64,000 bases of DNA from Streptomyces sp. NRRL B-1347 (GCF_000720325.1 NZ_JOJM01000029.1:1-64000), one strand, 5' to 3'. Counted from the first letter of the stretch, positions 18,036 to 32,769 are shown. Notes: a model not told the origin generated them from the letters alone. Program-made: numbers and translations.

Positions 18036-19034
18036 CTACCCGCGCGCCCGTTGGGTGGCGGCGATGCACACCAGGACGGCGACGGCCGTGAGCGGCGCGG
18101 CGGGGGTCAGCGACTCACCGAGCAGGAACACCGACCAGAACAGGGTGAGCAGGGGCTGGGCGAGCTGGAGCTGGCTGGCCTTGGGGATGCCGATCGCGGC
18201 CATGCCCCGGTACCAGACCAGCAGGCCGAGGAACTGCGAGCCGACCGCCGAGTACAGCAGGCCCGCCGTGCTGTGCCCGGTGAGCTCGAACGTCTCGTGC
18301 GGCAGGGCGAGCGCCGCCCAGACGACGCCGAGCGGCAGGCACAGGACGAGCGCCCAGCCGATGACCTGCCAGCCGGGCAGGTGCCGGGCCAGACGGCCGC
18401 CCTCGGTGTAGCCGGCGGCGCACACCACAAGCGCGCCGAACAGATAGAGGTCGGCGGTCGTCAGTGCGCCGCCGCTCTGCTGGACCGTGAACGCGACCAC
18501 GGCGGCGGCGCCCGCGAGCGCCGCCGCCCAGAAGGCGCGCGAGGGCCGGGCGCCGGTGCGGAGGACGGAGAACACGGCCGTCGTCAGCGGCAGAAGGCCG
18601 ACGACGACGGCCGCGTGCGCGGTGCTCGACGTCTGCAGGGCGAGCGTGGTGAGCAGCGGGAAGCCGATCACGGTGCCGCCCGCGACGACGGCGAGCCCCG
18701 GCCAGTCGGCGCGCCGGGGCAGCGGCACGCGCAGCGCCAGCAGACAGCCGCCCGCGACGAGGGCGCTCAGCACGCAGCGCAGCGCGACGAAGCTCCAGGG
18801 GCCGATGCCTTCGAGGCCCCAGGCGGTGGCGGGGAACGTGAGCGAGAACGCGGTGACGCCGAGGGCGGCCTGGAGGGTGCCGACGCGGCGGGAGGAGGGG
18901 ACGACCCGCGGGGCCTGCGGGACCCGCGGGGCCTGCGGGGCTTTCCGGGGCGCGGTGGCGGTGACGCCCGCCGCCGAGGCGCGGGGCGGGACCGCTATCC
19001 GCCGTGATTCAGTAGCGCTATCCTGTGCTCTCAT
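18036..19034 (-). CDS. EamA/DMT-family transporter
   Basis: This is a 332-residue protein with an N-terminal basic, proline-rich tail of about 50 residues followed by ten hydrophobic segments arranged as two EamA halves (GVTAFSLTFPATAWGLEGIG; LLYSAVGSQFLGLLVWYRG). It is a likely small-molecule exporter. Its only available start is the ATG at 19034, which overlaps the ATG of the divergent MocR gene on the other strand by two bases. No ribosome-binding site is visible, so the transcript is probably leaderless. Control by the divergent regulator is likely. Confidence 0.88.
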   Translation of the reverse strand: MRAQDSATESRRIAVPPRASAAGVTATAPRKAPQAPRVPQAPRVVPSSRRVGTLQAALGVTAFSLTFPATAWGLEGIGPWSFVALRCVLSALVAGGCLLALRVPLPRRADWPGLAVVAGGTVIGFPLLTTLALQTSSTAHAAVVVGLLPLTTAVFSVLRTGARPSRAFWAAALAGAAAVVAFTVQQSGGALTTADLYLFGALVVCAAGYTEGGRLARHLPGWQVIGWALVLCLPLGVVWAALALPHETFELTGHSTAGLLYSAVGSQFLGLLVWYRGMAAIGIPKASQLQLAQPLLTLFWSVFLLGESLTPAAPLTAVAVLVCIAATQRARG

Positions 19035-20469
19035 GGAACAGCGTAGCAGTGTGGGTGAGTTGGCGTATCAGCTGCGAAATGAGCTGGACCGCTACTCTCC
19101 AGGTGGAAAGCTGCCGTCCAGTCGGGCCCTCGTCGAGCGGTTCCGGGTGAGCCCGGTGACCGTGTCGCGGGCTCTCGCGCAGCTCGCCGCGGAGGGCCTG
19201 GTCGTCACGCGCCCCGGCGCCGGTGCCTTCCGCGCGCACGCGCCGGGCCCCGCCGTCCCGGTGGGCGACACCTCGTGGCAGGAGGTGTCCCTGAGCGCCG
19301 ACGCCACCGCCGACGTCGTGCCGCGCTCGGTGGACGCCTCCGGGGTGCTCGCCACGCTCGCCGCGCCGGGCCCGGGCGTCATCGAGTTCAACGGCGGCTA
19401 TCTGCACCCCTCGCTCCAGCCCGAGCGCGCGATGGCCGCCGCCCTCGCGCGGGCCGGACGGCGCCCCGGAGCCTGGGAGCGGCCCCCGGTCGACGGCCTG
19501 CCCGAGCTGCGCGAGTGGTTCGCGCGCGGCATCGGCGGCGCGATCACCGCGGCCGAGGTCCTGATCACCGCGGGCGGGCAGAGCGCCCTGACGACCGCGC
19601 TGCGGGCGCTCGCCCCGCCCGGCGCGCCGGTGCTCATCGAGTCGCCCACGTACCCCGGACTGCTCGCCATCGCGCGGGCCGCCGGTCTCCGGCCGGTGCC
19701 GGTGCCGGTGGACACCGACGGGGTCCGCCCGGAGCTGCTCGCCGCCGCGTTCGAGGCGACCGGGGCGCGCGTGTTCGTCTGCCAGCCGCTGTTCCAGAAC
19801 CCCACCGGCGCCGTGCTCTCCGCCGAGCGCCGCCCCGAGGTGCTGCGCATCGCCCGCGCCGCCGGGGCGTTCGTCGTCGAGGACGACTTCGTGCGCCGCC
19901 TCGTGCACGAGGACGCGGGGCCGCTGCCGAGGCCCCTGGCGTCCGAGGACCGGGACGGCGTCGTCGTGCACGTGTGCTCGCTCACCAAGGCCACCTCGCC
20001 GAGCTTCCGGGTCAGCGCGCTCGTCGCGCGCGGCCCCGTCCTGGAGCGGCTGCGCACCATCCAGGTCGTCGACCACTTCTTCGTGCCGAGACCCCTCCAG
20101 GAGGCCGCGCTCGAACTCGTCGGCTCCCCGGCCTGGCCCCGCCATCTGCGCGCGGTGGCGGGGGAGTTGAAGGAGCGCAGGGACGCGCTGGTGGCCGCGC
20201 TGCGGCTGCGCCTGCCCGCGCTGGCCCTGCCGCACGTCCCCGCGGGCGGCTACCACCTGTGGCTGCGCCTGCCCGACGGCACCGACGAACTCGCCCTGGC
20301 GGCGGCCGCGTTGCGCGCCGGGGTCGCGGTCGCCCCCGGGCGCCCCTACTTCGCCGCGGAGCCCCCGGCCGGGCACATCCGCCTCAGCTTCGCCGCGCTC
20401 GCGGGCACCGCGGAGATCGCCGAAGGCGTCCGCCGATTGGCACAGGCGTGTGATGAAGTGACGGGATGA
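19033..20469 (+). CDS. MocR-type GntR/aminotransferase transcriptional regulator
   Basis: This is a 478-residue fusion. The N-terminal winged helix (GELAYQLRNELDRYSPGGKL, VSPVTVSRALAQLAAEGLVV) is joined by a linker to a fold-type I aminotransferase-like domain. The latter has GGQSALTTALRALAPPGAPV, FQNPTGAVLS, VVEDDFVRRL and the PLP-lysine region HVCSLTKATSPSFRVS. MocR proteins bind PLP or PLP adducts and usually control a neighbouring gene; the divergent EamA exporter is the obvious target. The start overlaps that gene's start on the opposite strand. It is co-transcribed with the following GNAT gene (ATGA overlap). Confidence 0.93.
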   Translation: MEQRSSVGELAYQLRNELDRYSPGGKLPSSRALVERFRVSPVTVSRALAQLAAEGLVVTRPGAGAFRAHAPGPAVPVGDTSWQEVSLSADATADVVPRSVDASGVLATLAAPGPGVIEFNGGYLHPSLQPERAMAAALARAGRRPGAWERPPVDGLPELREWFARGIGGAITAAEVLITAGGQSALTTALRALAPPGAPVLIESPTYPGLLAIARAAGLRPVPVPVDTDGVRPELLAAAFEATGARVFVCQPLFQNPTGAVLSAERRPEVLRIARAAGAFVVEDDFVRRLVHEDAGPLPRPLASEDRDGVVVHVCSLTKATSPSFRVSALVARGPVLERLRTIQVVDHFFVPRPLQEAALELVGSPAWPRHLRAVAGELKERRDALVAALRLRLPALALPHVPAGGYHLWLRLPDGTDELALAAAALRAGVAVAPGRPYFAAEPPAGHIRLSFAALAGTAEIAEGVRRLAQACDEVTG

Positions 20470-20862
20470 CCGACACGACTCCCGCCCCCGCGCTGCCCGA
20501 CGGGTACGAGCTGTCCACCGACCCCGCCCGCATCGACGTCGGCCGCGTCCACCACTGGCTGTCCACCGACGCCTACTGGGCCATCGGCCGCCCCCGCGAC
20601 AAACAGGACGCCGCGATGGCCGGTTCCCTCAACTTCGGCGTGTACGACACCGCGTCGGGCGAACAGGTGGCGTACGCGCGCGTGGTGACCGACCGCGCCA
20701 CCTTCGCCTGGCTCTGCGACGTCTACGTGGACCGCTCCGCGCGCGGCACGGGCCTGGGCACCGCCCTGGTGGCGGGCGTGCGCGACCACCTGGCGGCCCA
20801 CGGCCTGCGCAGGATCGTCCTCGGCACCGCCGACGCCCACGGCGTCTACGAGAAGATCGGCT

Positions 20863-22390
<1,528 letters not shown>

Positions 22391-22442
22391 GTCGTACCTC
22401 CAGGTGGTGCGGTGGTCCGTGCGGATCCCCGCGGCGCGGTGA

Positions 22443-22484
22443 TCACGGCCGTGACAGTAGGAGTTGGAGCGCGCTCCAACGCAA
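22443..22484 (-). promoter_or_regulatory. MerR-type promoter and palindromes upstream of the aldo/keto reductase
   Basis: On the minus strand, TTGCGT (22479-22484) and TACTGT (22454-22459) are separated by 19 bp. The perfect palindrome GTTGGAGCGCGCTCCAAC (22463-22480) lies over the spacer, the arrangement used by MerR-family activators. A second 12-bp palindrome, TCACGGCCGTGA (22443-22454), lies just downstream of the -10. Confidence 0.6.
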
Positions 22485-22671
22485 GCGCGGCCCCAGGGCC
22501 CGTTCCGGGGCGGTCGTCGAGGGCCGTTCCGGCGTCGTCCTCGCGGCCTCGCACCAGTGCGATCGCTGCGGCCGGCCCCCGTACGGCCGCTGCGGCGGGC
22601 CGCAGCGCGGGACGGCGGCTGGCCCGTCGGCGGCTGGCCCGGCGACCCGGAGACGTACTGGAGCCGGCTCC

Positions 22672-22821
22672 CGCATGGTCGCGGCGGACATCCGCGGGCA
22701 CGGCGTCTACGGCCGCGAGGCCGAGGGGCTCGACCCGGTGCCGTGCGCCGACCGGGCCGTGAACGCCTACCTGGGCGGGGGCGACCTGCCCTGCGAGGAC
22801 GTCACCTGCCCTACGCCGTGA
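22672..22821 (+). pseudogene. Relic of a TAP-like alpha/beta-hydrolase C-terminus
   Basis: The plus-strand frame ending at 22821 encodes [15 protein letters not shown], then [16 protein letters not shown] and a final cysteine. This matches the C-terminal TAP-like domain of Streptomyces tripeptidyl-aminopeptidase hydrolases (GHGVYG, then a Cys-Asp-Arg-Ala-Val-Asn-Ala-Tyr-Leu block). No signal peptide, catalytic Ser domain or continuous upstream frame is visible, so only a 3' remnant survives. The rest of the ~490-bp gap (22391-22879) shows only the regulatory palindromes and no convincing gene. Confidence 0.6.
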
Positions 22822-22879
22822 CCCGCCGGCCGCGGCACGACGTACGGGAAGCGGTCGCGGTCACGCCCAGCGGCAGCGG

Positions 22880-23881
22880 CTACGCGAAGTGGTCCACGCC
22901 GGTGAGCTCGGCGGACAGCGCCCACAGCCGGGCCGCCGCCTCGGGGTCCCTGGCCCACGGCTTGACGCCGCCGACGAGCATGTCGTCGCCGGTGGCGGCC
23001 TCGGCGACGTCGCAGTCCTGGCAGTAGGCGCCGCCGTGGTCCGCGAGCAGCGGCGAGGTGGCGGCCCACACGGCCGTCGCCGCGCCCCGCGCCGGGGACT
23101 TGAAGCCCTCGGCGGGGGTGCCGTCGGCCGAGATCCAGCCCTGGGCGAGCTGGTCCTCGCGCGGCACGTGCCGCTGCAGCGGGGTCAGGATGCTGCCCGG
23201 GTGCACGGCGAAGGCGCGCGGCCCCCCGCTCCCGGCGAGCCGGTCCAGGTGCAGGGCGAACAGCGCGTTGGCGGTCTTCGACTGCGCGTACGCCAGCCAG
23301 CGGTCGTAGCCCTCGTGGAAGTGCGGGTCGGCCCAGCGGATGTCCGAGAGGAAGTGTCCCGACGAGGCCACCGCCACGACCCGGGCCCGCCCCGGGCTCA
23401 ACGCCGGGGCGATGCGGTTGACCAGGGCGTAGTGCCCCAGGTGGTTGACCGCGAAGTGCGCCTCCCAGCCGGGCCCGACGCGGGTCTCCGGGCAGGCCAT
23501 GATGCCCGCGCCCGCGATCAGCAGGTCGACGGCGCGCCCCGCGTCCAGGACGCGGTCGGCGAAGGCGCGGACGCTGTCCAGATCGGCGAGGTCAAGGGCG
23601 GCCACCTCCGTGCCGGGCAGCCCGCCGAGGGCCGCCGCGGCCGCCCCGGGCCTGCGCGCCGGGACGAGCACGCGGGCACCGGCGCGGACGAGCGCCCGGG
23701 TCGTCTCCAGGCCGAGGCCCGAGTAACCGCCGGTGACGATCGCGGTCCTGCCCTCCAGGGAGATGCCCTCCAGTACGTCGTCCGCGGTGCTCCACGCGCC
23801 GTGTCCGGAACCGATCCTGCGCTGTACAGCAGGCTTCTTCGTCTTGGTGGTCATGGTCGTCTCGGTCGTCTCGGTCGTCAT
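22880..23881 (-). CDS. Short-chain dehydrogenase/reductase
   Basis: This 333-residue SDR has the Rossmann motif TGGYSGLGLETTRALV, the structural motifs NHLGHY and VAVASSGHF, and the catalytic YAQSK. It resembles the WWOX/retinol-dehydrogenase-like oxidoreductases of actinobacteria. The ATG at 23881 encodes a Thr/Glu-rich start (MTTETTETTM); a second ATG at 23854 is possible. The predicted -10 ends only a few bases upstream, so the mRNA may be leaderless. It is divergent from, and probably activated by, the adjacent MerR regulator. Confidence 0.93.
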   Translation of the reverse strand: MTTETTETTMTTKTKKPAVQRRIGSGHGAWSTADDVLEGISLEGRTAIVTGGYSGLGLETTRALVRAGARVLVPARRPGAAAAALGGLPGTEVAALDLADLDSVRAFADRVLDAGRAVDLLIAGAGIMACPETRVGPGWEAHFAVNHLGHYALVNRIAPALSPGRARVVAVASSGHFLSDIRWADPHFHEGYDRWLAYAQSKTANALFALHLDRLAGSGGPRAFAVHPGSILTPLQRHVPREDQLAQGWISADGTPAEGFKSPARGAATAVWAATSPLLADHGGAYCQDCDVAEAATGDDMLVGGVKPWARDPEAAARLWALSAELTGVDHFA

Positions 23882-23888
23882 GGCCGGA

Positions 23889-23919
23889 ACGCTAGAACCT
23901 AGACTGCGATCTAGATCAA
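23889..23919 (-). promoter_or_regulatory. MerR-type operator-promoter of the SDR gene
   Basis: On the minus strand TTGATC (23914-23919) and TAGCGT (23889-23894) are 19 bp apart, and the dyad CTAGA-N6-TCTAG (23899-23914) lies in the spacer. This is the classical MerR activator layout, located between the SDR gene and the divergent merR gene. Confidence 0.7.
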
Positions 23920-23942
23920 GCTGAGCACCGCGGAGGTCGAAA

Positions 23943-24356
23943 GTGGCGCAGCACACCGAGGGGAAGTCCATCGGGCAGGTCGCGGAGGAGACCGGCCTGA
24001 GCGTGCACGCGCTGCGGTTCTTCGAGCGCGAGGAGCTGTTCCTGCGGCCGGTCCCGCGCACCGGCGGCGGGCGGCGCGTGTACGAGCCCGCCGACGTGGA
24101 GTGGCTCCTGCTGTGCAACCGGCTGCGCGAGTCCGGGATGCCGATCGCGACGCTCAAGCGCTTCGCCCGCCTCGTTCGCTCGGGCCCGGGCAACGAACCG
24201 GAGCGCCTCGCGCTGCTCCAGGAGCACGAACGCGCAGTCCGCGCGCGCATGGCCGAGCTCGGCGCGAGCCTGGAGATCATCCACGGCAAGGTCGTGGCGT
24301 ACGAACGCCATGTGCGCGAGGGCACGGCGGCGGGCGTCTGGGCCCCGGGCGGCTAG
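23943..24356 (+). CDS. MerR-family transcriptional regulator
   Basis: This 137-residue regulator has the N-terminal winged helix (SIGQVAEETGLSVHALRFFE, GGRRVYEPADVEWLLLCNRL) followed by a dimerisation helix (LLQEHERAVRARMAELGASL). The effector-binding part is short and lacks a cysteine cluster, so metal sensing is unlikely. The GTG at 23943 follows CGGAGGTCGAAA. It is divergent from the SDR gene whose promoter has the matching 19-bp spacer, so it is most likely its activator. Confidence 0.93.
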   Translation: MAQHTEGKSIGQVAEETGLSVHALRFFEREELFLRPVPRTGGGRRVYEPADVEWLLLCNRLRESGMPIATLKRFARLVRSGPGNEPERLALLQEHERAVRARMAELGASLEIIHGKVVAYERHVREGTAAGVWAPGG

Positions 24357-26705
<2,349 letters not shown>

Positions 26706-26747
26706 CGGCGCCAGCCCGCCAGGTGTCATGAGGCAGGCGCACCGCTC

Positions 26748-26775
26748 GCCCCGGTCGGCAACCGCCGACCGGGGC
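26748..26775 (+). terminator. Terminator of icd
   Basis: A perfect 12-bp stem (26748-26759 with 26764-26775) carries an AACC loop, 43 bp after the stop. Confidence 0.75.
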
Positions 26776-26838
26776 GGTGGTGTCTTGGCCACCGGACACC
26801 GGTGCCGTCAGGGAGGTCGGGGCGGCACAAGATCTCCA

Positions 26839-27920
<1,082 letters not shown>

Positions 27921-28008
27921 GCGACGCACGCGCAGCCACTCGGCCGCACCCGACCATGAGTCCCGCACCGCTGCGCTGCGCGGGCGGAGAAGCGAACAAG
28001 GAGACGCT

Positions 28009-28863
28009 GTGAGTGTTACTGCAGCCAAGGGATTCGAGGCTGCGGGTATCGCCGCCGGGATCAAGGAGAACGGCAACCCGGACCTGGCCCTCGTGGTCAA
28101 CCACGGGCCCCGCCTCGCCGCCGCGGGCGTCTTCACCTCCAACCGCGTGAAGGCCGCCCCCGTGCTCTGGTCCGAGCAGGTCCTCAAGGGCGGGCAGGTG
28201 GCCGCGGTCGTCCTCAACTCCGGCGGCGCCAACGCCTGCACCGGACCCAAGGGCTTCCAGGACACGCACGCCACCGCCGAGAAGACGGCCGAGGCGCTCG
28301 GGGTGAACGCGGCCGAGGTCGCCGTCGCCTCCACCGGCCTCATCGGCGTCACGCTCCCCATGGACAAGCTCCTGCCGGGCGTCGAGGCGGCCGCGGCCGC
28401 CCTGTCCCCGCACGGCGGCGAGAAGGCCGCCATCGCCATCAAGACGACCGACAGCGTGCACAAGACGGCCGTCTTCGAGGGCGAGGGCTGGACCGTCGGC
28501 GGCATGGCCAAGGGCGCGGGCATGCTGGCCCTCGCCGAGGCCGTCCGCAGCGTCTGCGACGACCTCGCCCGGCAGCTCATCGGCGACGCCGAGGGCGCCA
28601 GCAAGGACATCCGCATCGAGGTCGTGGGCGCCTCGAGCGAGGACGACGCCGTCGAGGTGGGCCGCTCCATCGCCCGCAACAACCTCCTGAAGTGCGCCAT
28701 CCACGGCGAGGACCCCAACTGGGGCCGCGTCCTGTCCGCCATCGGCACCACCGGCGCCGCCTTCGAGCCCGACCGGCTGAACGTCGCCCGTCCACGAGAA
28801 CAGCGCCTACTCGTCCTGAGCCCGGCGGGACCGCACGGTCCCGCCCCGGGCGGCCCGTCCTGA
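28009..28863 (+). pseudogene. argJ: argJ (ornithine acetyltransferase) with two internal deletions
   Basis: The frame starts correctly (GTG after AAGGAG; MSVTAAKGFEAAGIAAGIKE) and matches ArgJ, the bifunctional glutamate/ornithine N-acetyltransferase, up to GGMAKGAGMLA. There it jumps to LAEAVRSVCDDLARQL. About 60 residues are missing, including the ATML motif whose Thr is the self-cleavage nucleophile. A second loss of about 50 residues follows DRLNVA. The normal C-terminus VHENSAYSS with its stop is still present at 28790-28819 but in another frame, so the ORF runs on to 28863. The 284 residues compare with about 380 normally. The product should be inactive unless the sequence is wrong. Confidence 0.8.
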
Positions 28864-28885
28864 ACCCGAGGACCCTGAACACCCC

Positions 28886-29799
28886 ATGAGCACCCGCAAG
28901 CACACCGCCCTGCCCAAGGCGCAGATCCTCATCGAGGCGCTGCCCTGGCTGACCCGGCACCGCGGCAAGACCGTCGTCATCAAGTTCGGCGGCAACGCCA
29001 TGGTGGACGCCGAACTGAAGGCGGCCTTCGCCCAGGACGTCGTCTTCCTGCACCACGCGGGCCTGCGCCCCGTCGTGGTGCACGGCGGCGGCCCGCAGAT
29101 CAGCGCCCAGCTCGACAAGCAGGGCCTGGTCAGCGAGTTCAAGGCGGGCCTGCGCGTCACGACGCCCGAGGCCATGGACGTCGTCCGCATGGTCCTCGCC
29201 GGGCAGGTGCAGCGGGAGCTCGTGGGGCTGCTCAACGAGCACGGCCCGCTGGCCGTGGGCCTCACCGGCGAGGACGCGCACACCATCACCGCGACCCGGC
29301 ACCGCCCGCTGATCGACGGCGAACCGGTCGACATCGGGCGGGTCGGCGAGGTCACCGACATCGACACCGGCGCCATCGAGGCGCTGCTCGCCGACGGCCG
29401 CATCCCGGTCATCTCCTCGATCGCCCGCTCACAGGACGAAGGTGACACGGGGCATGTCTACAACGTCAATGCTGATACGGCGGCTGCGGCACTCGCTGCG
29501 GCGCTTGGTGCCGAGACGCTGATGGTCCTCACCGACGTGGAGGGCCTCTACGAGGACTGGCCCCGCAGCGACGACGTGATCAGCCGCCTCACCGCCACCG
29601 ACCTTGAGAAGCTCCTCCCCGAGCTGTCCAGCGGCATGGTGCCCAAGATGAGGGGCTGTCTGCACGCGGTGCGCAACGGCGTGCAGACGGCCCGCGTCAT
29701 CGACGGGCGCGTCCAGCACTCGATCCTCCTTGAGATCTTCACGGATGAAGGAATCGGCACGATGGTCGTGCCCGACGAGCTGACAGAGGGAGCCACGGC

Positions 29800-29803
<4 letters not shown>
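28886..29803 (+). CDS. argB: Acetylglutamate kinase
   Basis: This 305-residue amino-acid kinase phosphorylates N-acetylglutamate, the second arginine step, and in actinobacteria is commonly inhibited by arginine. It has [10 protein letters not shown] and [14 protein letters not shown] for ATP and phosphate binding, [12 protein letters not shown], and [19 protein letters not shown] for substrate binding. Length is normal. The gene is intact although argJ directly upstream looks damaged. Its stop overlaps the argD start (ATGA). Confidence 0.98.
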
Positions 29804-31065
<1,262 letters not shown>

Positions 31066-31072
31066 GACGACG

Positions 31073-31618
31073 ATGAGCCATGCGCAGCGCAACGAGCGAG
31101 GGGAGTCCGCCGGGCCCGCGGTGCCACAGACCCGCACGGCACGGCACCGCAGGATCGTCGACATCCTCAACCGGCAGCCGGTGCGCTCGCAGAGCCAGTT
31201 GGCGAAGCTCCTCGCCGACGACGGCCTGAGCGTCACCCAGGCGACCCTCTCCCGCGACCTCGACGAGCTGAACGCCGTCAAGATCCGCAACGCCGAGGGC
31301 GACCTCATCTACGCCGTGCCGAGCGAGGGCGGCTTCCGCACCCCGCGGGCCCCGCTCGGCGAGTCGGCGAAGGAGGAGCGGATGCGGCGCCTGTCCGGCG
31401 AACTCCTCATCTCCGCCGAGGCCTCCGCCAACCTCGTCGTGCTGCGCACCCCGCCCGGCGCCGCCCAGTTCCTCGCCTCCGCGATCGACCAGGCCGAGCT
31501 GCACGACATCCTGGGCACGATCGCGGGCGACGACACGGTGATGCTCATCAGCAGGGATGCGACGGGGGGCCAGGCCCTGGCCGACCACCTGCTGCGGCTC
31601 GCCTCGAACGAACACTGA
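31073..31618 (+). CDS. argR: Arginine repressor
   Basis: This 181-residue regulator has the N-terminal winged helix ([38 protein letters not shown]) and the C-terminal arginine-binding/hexamerisation domain ([14 protein letters not shown], with the GDDT signature). With arginine it binds ARG boxes such as those before argC and argG in this window, giving feedback on the whole cluster. It is the last gene of the argCJBDR unit. Confidence 0.97.
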   Translation: MSHAQRNERGESAGPAVPQTRTARHRRIVDILNRQPVRSQSQLAKLLADDGLSVTQATLSRDLDELNAVKIRNAEGDLIYAVPSEGGFRTPRAPLGESAKEERMRRLSGELLISAEASANLVVLRTPPGAAQFLASAIDQAELHDILGTIAGDDTVMLISRDATGGQALADHLLRLASNEH

Positions 31619-31654
31619 GGCTGGCCCCTGGCCTTGGACCGGGGTGATCGGCCT

Positions 31655-31690
31655 TGCGGCCTCGTCCTCAAACGCCGGACGGGCTTGAGA
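31655..31690 (-). repeat. Interspersed repeat copy (CCGGACGGGCTTGA type) supplying a stop codon
   Basis: GCCTCGTCCTCAAACGCCGG followed by ACGGGCTTGA is a short intergenic sequence also present at 50083-50115 and, inverted and diverged, at 34053-34079. Here it overlaps the 3' end of the transporter gene and encodes its last residues (SPSGV) and stop. Confidence 0.7.
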
Positions 31691-32684
31691 GGTCGCCGTC
31701 CGTTGGGCTGCTCCGGTGCCTGCGGGCCATCCACGCCGCGACCAACGAGCCCGACACGTTGTGCCAGACCGAGAAGATCGCTGCGGGGAGCGCTGCCAGC
31801 GGGCTGAAGTGGGCGGTGGCCAGGGAAGCGGCCAGGCCCGAGTTCTGCATGCCCACCTCGAAGGCCATCGCGCGCGACGCGGGCGCCCCGAGCCGGGCCA
31901 GGCGGCCCGCGCCGTAGCCGAGGGCGAGGCCGAGCCCGTTGTGCAGCACCACCGCGAGCAGGACGAGCGCGGCGGCCGACTTGATGGCCGCCGCGCTGCC
32001 CGCGACCACCACCGCCACGATCACGGCGATGGTGGCGGCGGACAGCCACGGCAGCGCGCCCAGCGCCCGGTCCACGTACCGGCCGAGGAAGAGCCGCACC
32101 AGCAGGCCCGCGACGACGGGCAGCAGCACCGTCTTGAGGATGTCCGTCACCATCGAGCCCGCGTCCACCGGCAGGTACTCGCCCGCGAGCAGCAGCGTCA
32201 GCGGCGGTGTGACGAGCGGCGCGACCATCGTGGAGACGGTGGCGACGGACACCGAGAGGGCGACGTCGCCGCGCGCCAGATACGTCACGACGTTCGACGC
32301 GGTGCCGCTGGGCGCGCAGCCGACGAGGATCACCCCGGCCGCCAACTGCGGTGACAGGTCGAGGGCGTGGGCGACCAGCCAGCCGAGGCCCGGCATGATC
32401 ACGTAGTGCGCGACGAGGCCGAGCGCCACGGCCCAGGGCCTGCGGGCGACGCCCTGGAAGTCCGCCGGGGTCATCGTCAGGCCCATGCAGAACATCACCA
32501 CGCCGAGCAGGTACGGCACGCTCGGCTTCCAGTCCGCGAAGGCGCCCGGCGCCGCGAGTCCGACCGCGCCCGCGGCGAGCATCAGGACGGGGAAGACGGT
32601 GACGGCCCGGCGCGCGGCCCGGTCGGCGCCGCCCGGGGCTCCGACGGCCGCCGCGGAGCTGGGAGTCGTCTGTTCGGTCCGCAC
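31668..32684 (-). CDS. BASS-family (bile acid:sodium symporter-like) transporter
   Basis: This is a membrane protein of about 338 residues with some ten hydrophobic segments. It has the BASS motifs VVMFCMGLTMTPADF, GCAPSGTASNVVTYLARGD and EVGMQNSGLAASLA. The family exchanges organic anions with sodium; the substrate here is unknown. The GTG at 32684 is my preferred start; the frame is open to 32720. The gene is opposite to the arg cluster, inserted between argR and argG. Its stop codon and last five residues come from an interspersed repeat. Confidence 0.88.
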   Translation of the reverse strand: MRTEQTTPSSAAAVGAPGGADRAARRAVTVFPVLMLAAGAVGLAAPGAFADWKPSVPYLLGVVMFCMGLTMTPADFQGVARRPWAVALGLVAHYVIMPGLGWLVAHALDLSPQLAAGVILVGCAPSGTASNVVTYLARGDVALSVSVATVSTMVAPLVTPPLTLLLAGEYLPVDAGSMVTDILKTVLLPVVAGLLVRLFLGRYVDRALGALPWLSAATIAVIVAVVVAGSAAAIKSAAALVLLAVVLHNGLGLALGYGAGRLARLGAPASRAMAFEVGMQNSGLAASLATAHFSPLAALPAAIFSVWHNVSGSLVAAWMARRHRSSPTDGDLSSPSGV

Positions 32685-32769
32685 CCGGTGATGCAACGTC
32701 CAGGGACCACCGGGGCGCAACCCCGTCTCGATATGTGGTCGCTACATGTTCCCTGTGAGGCGTAGCGGA

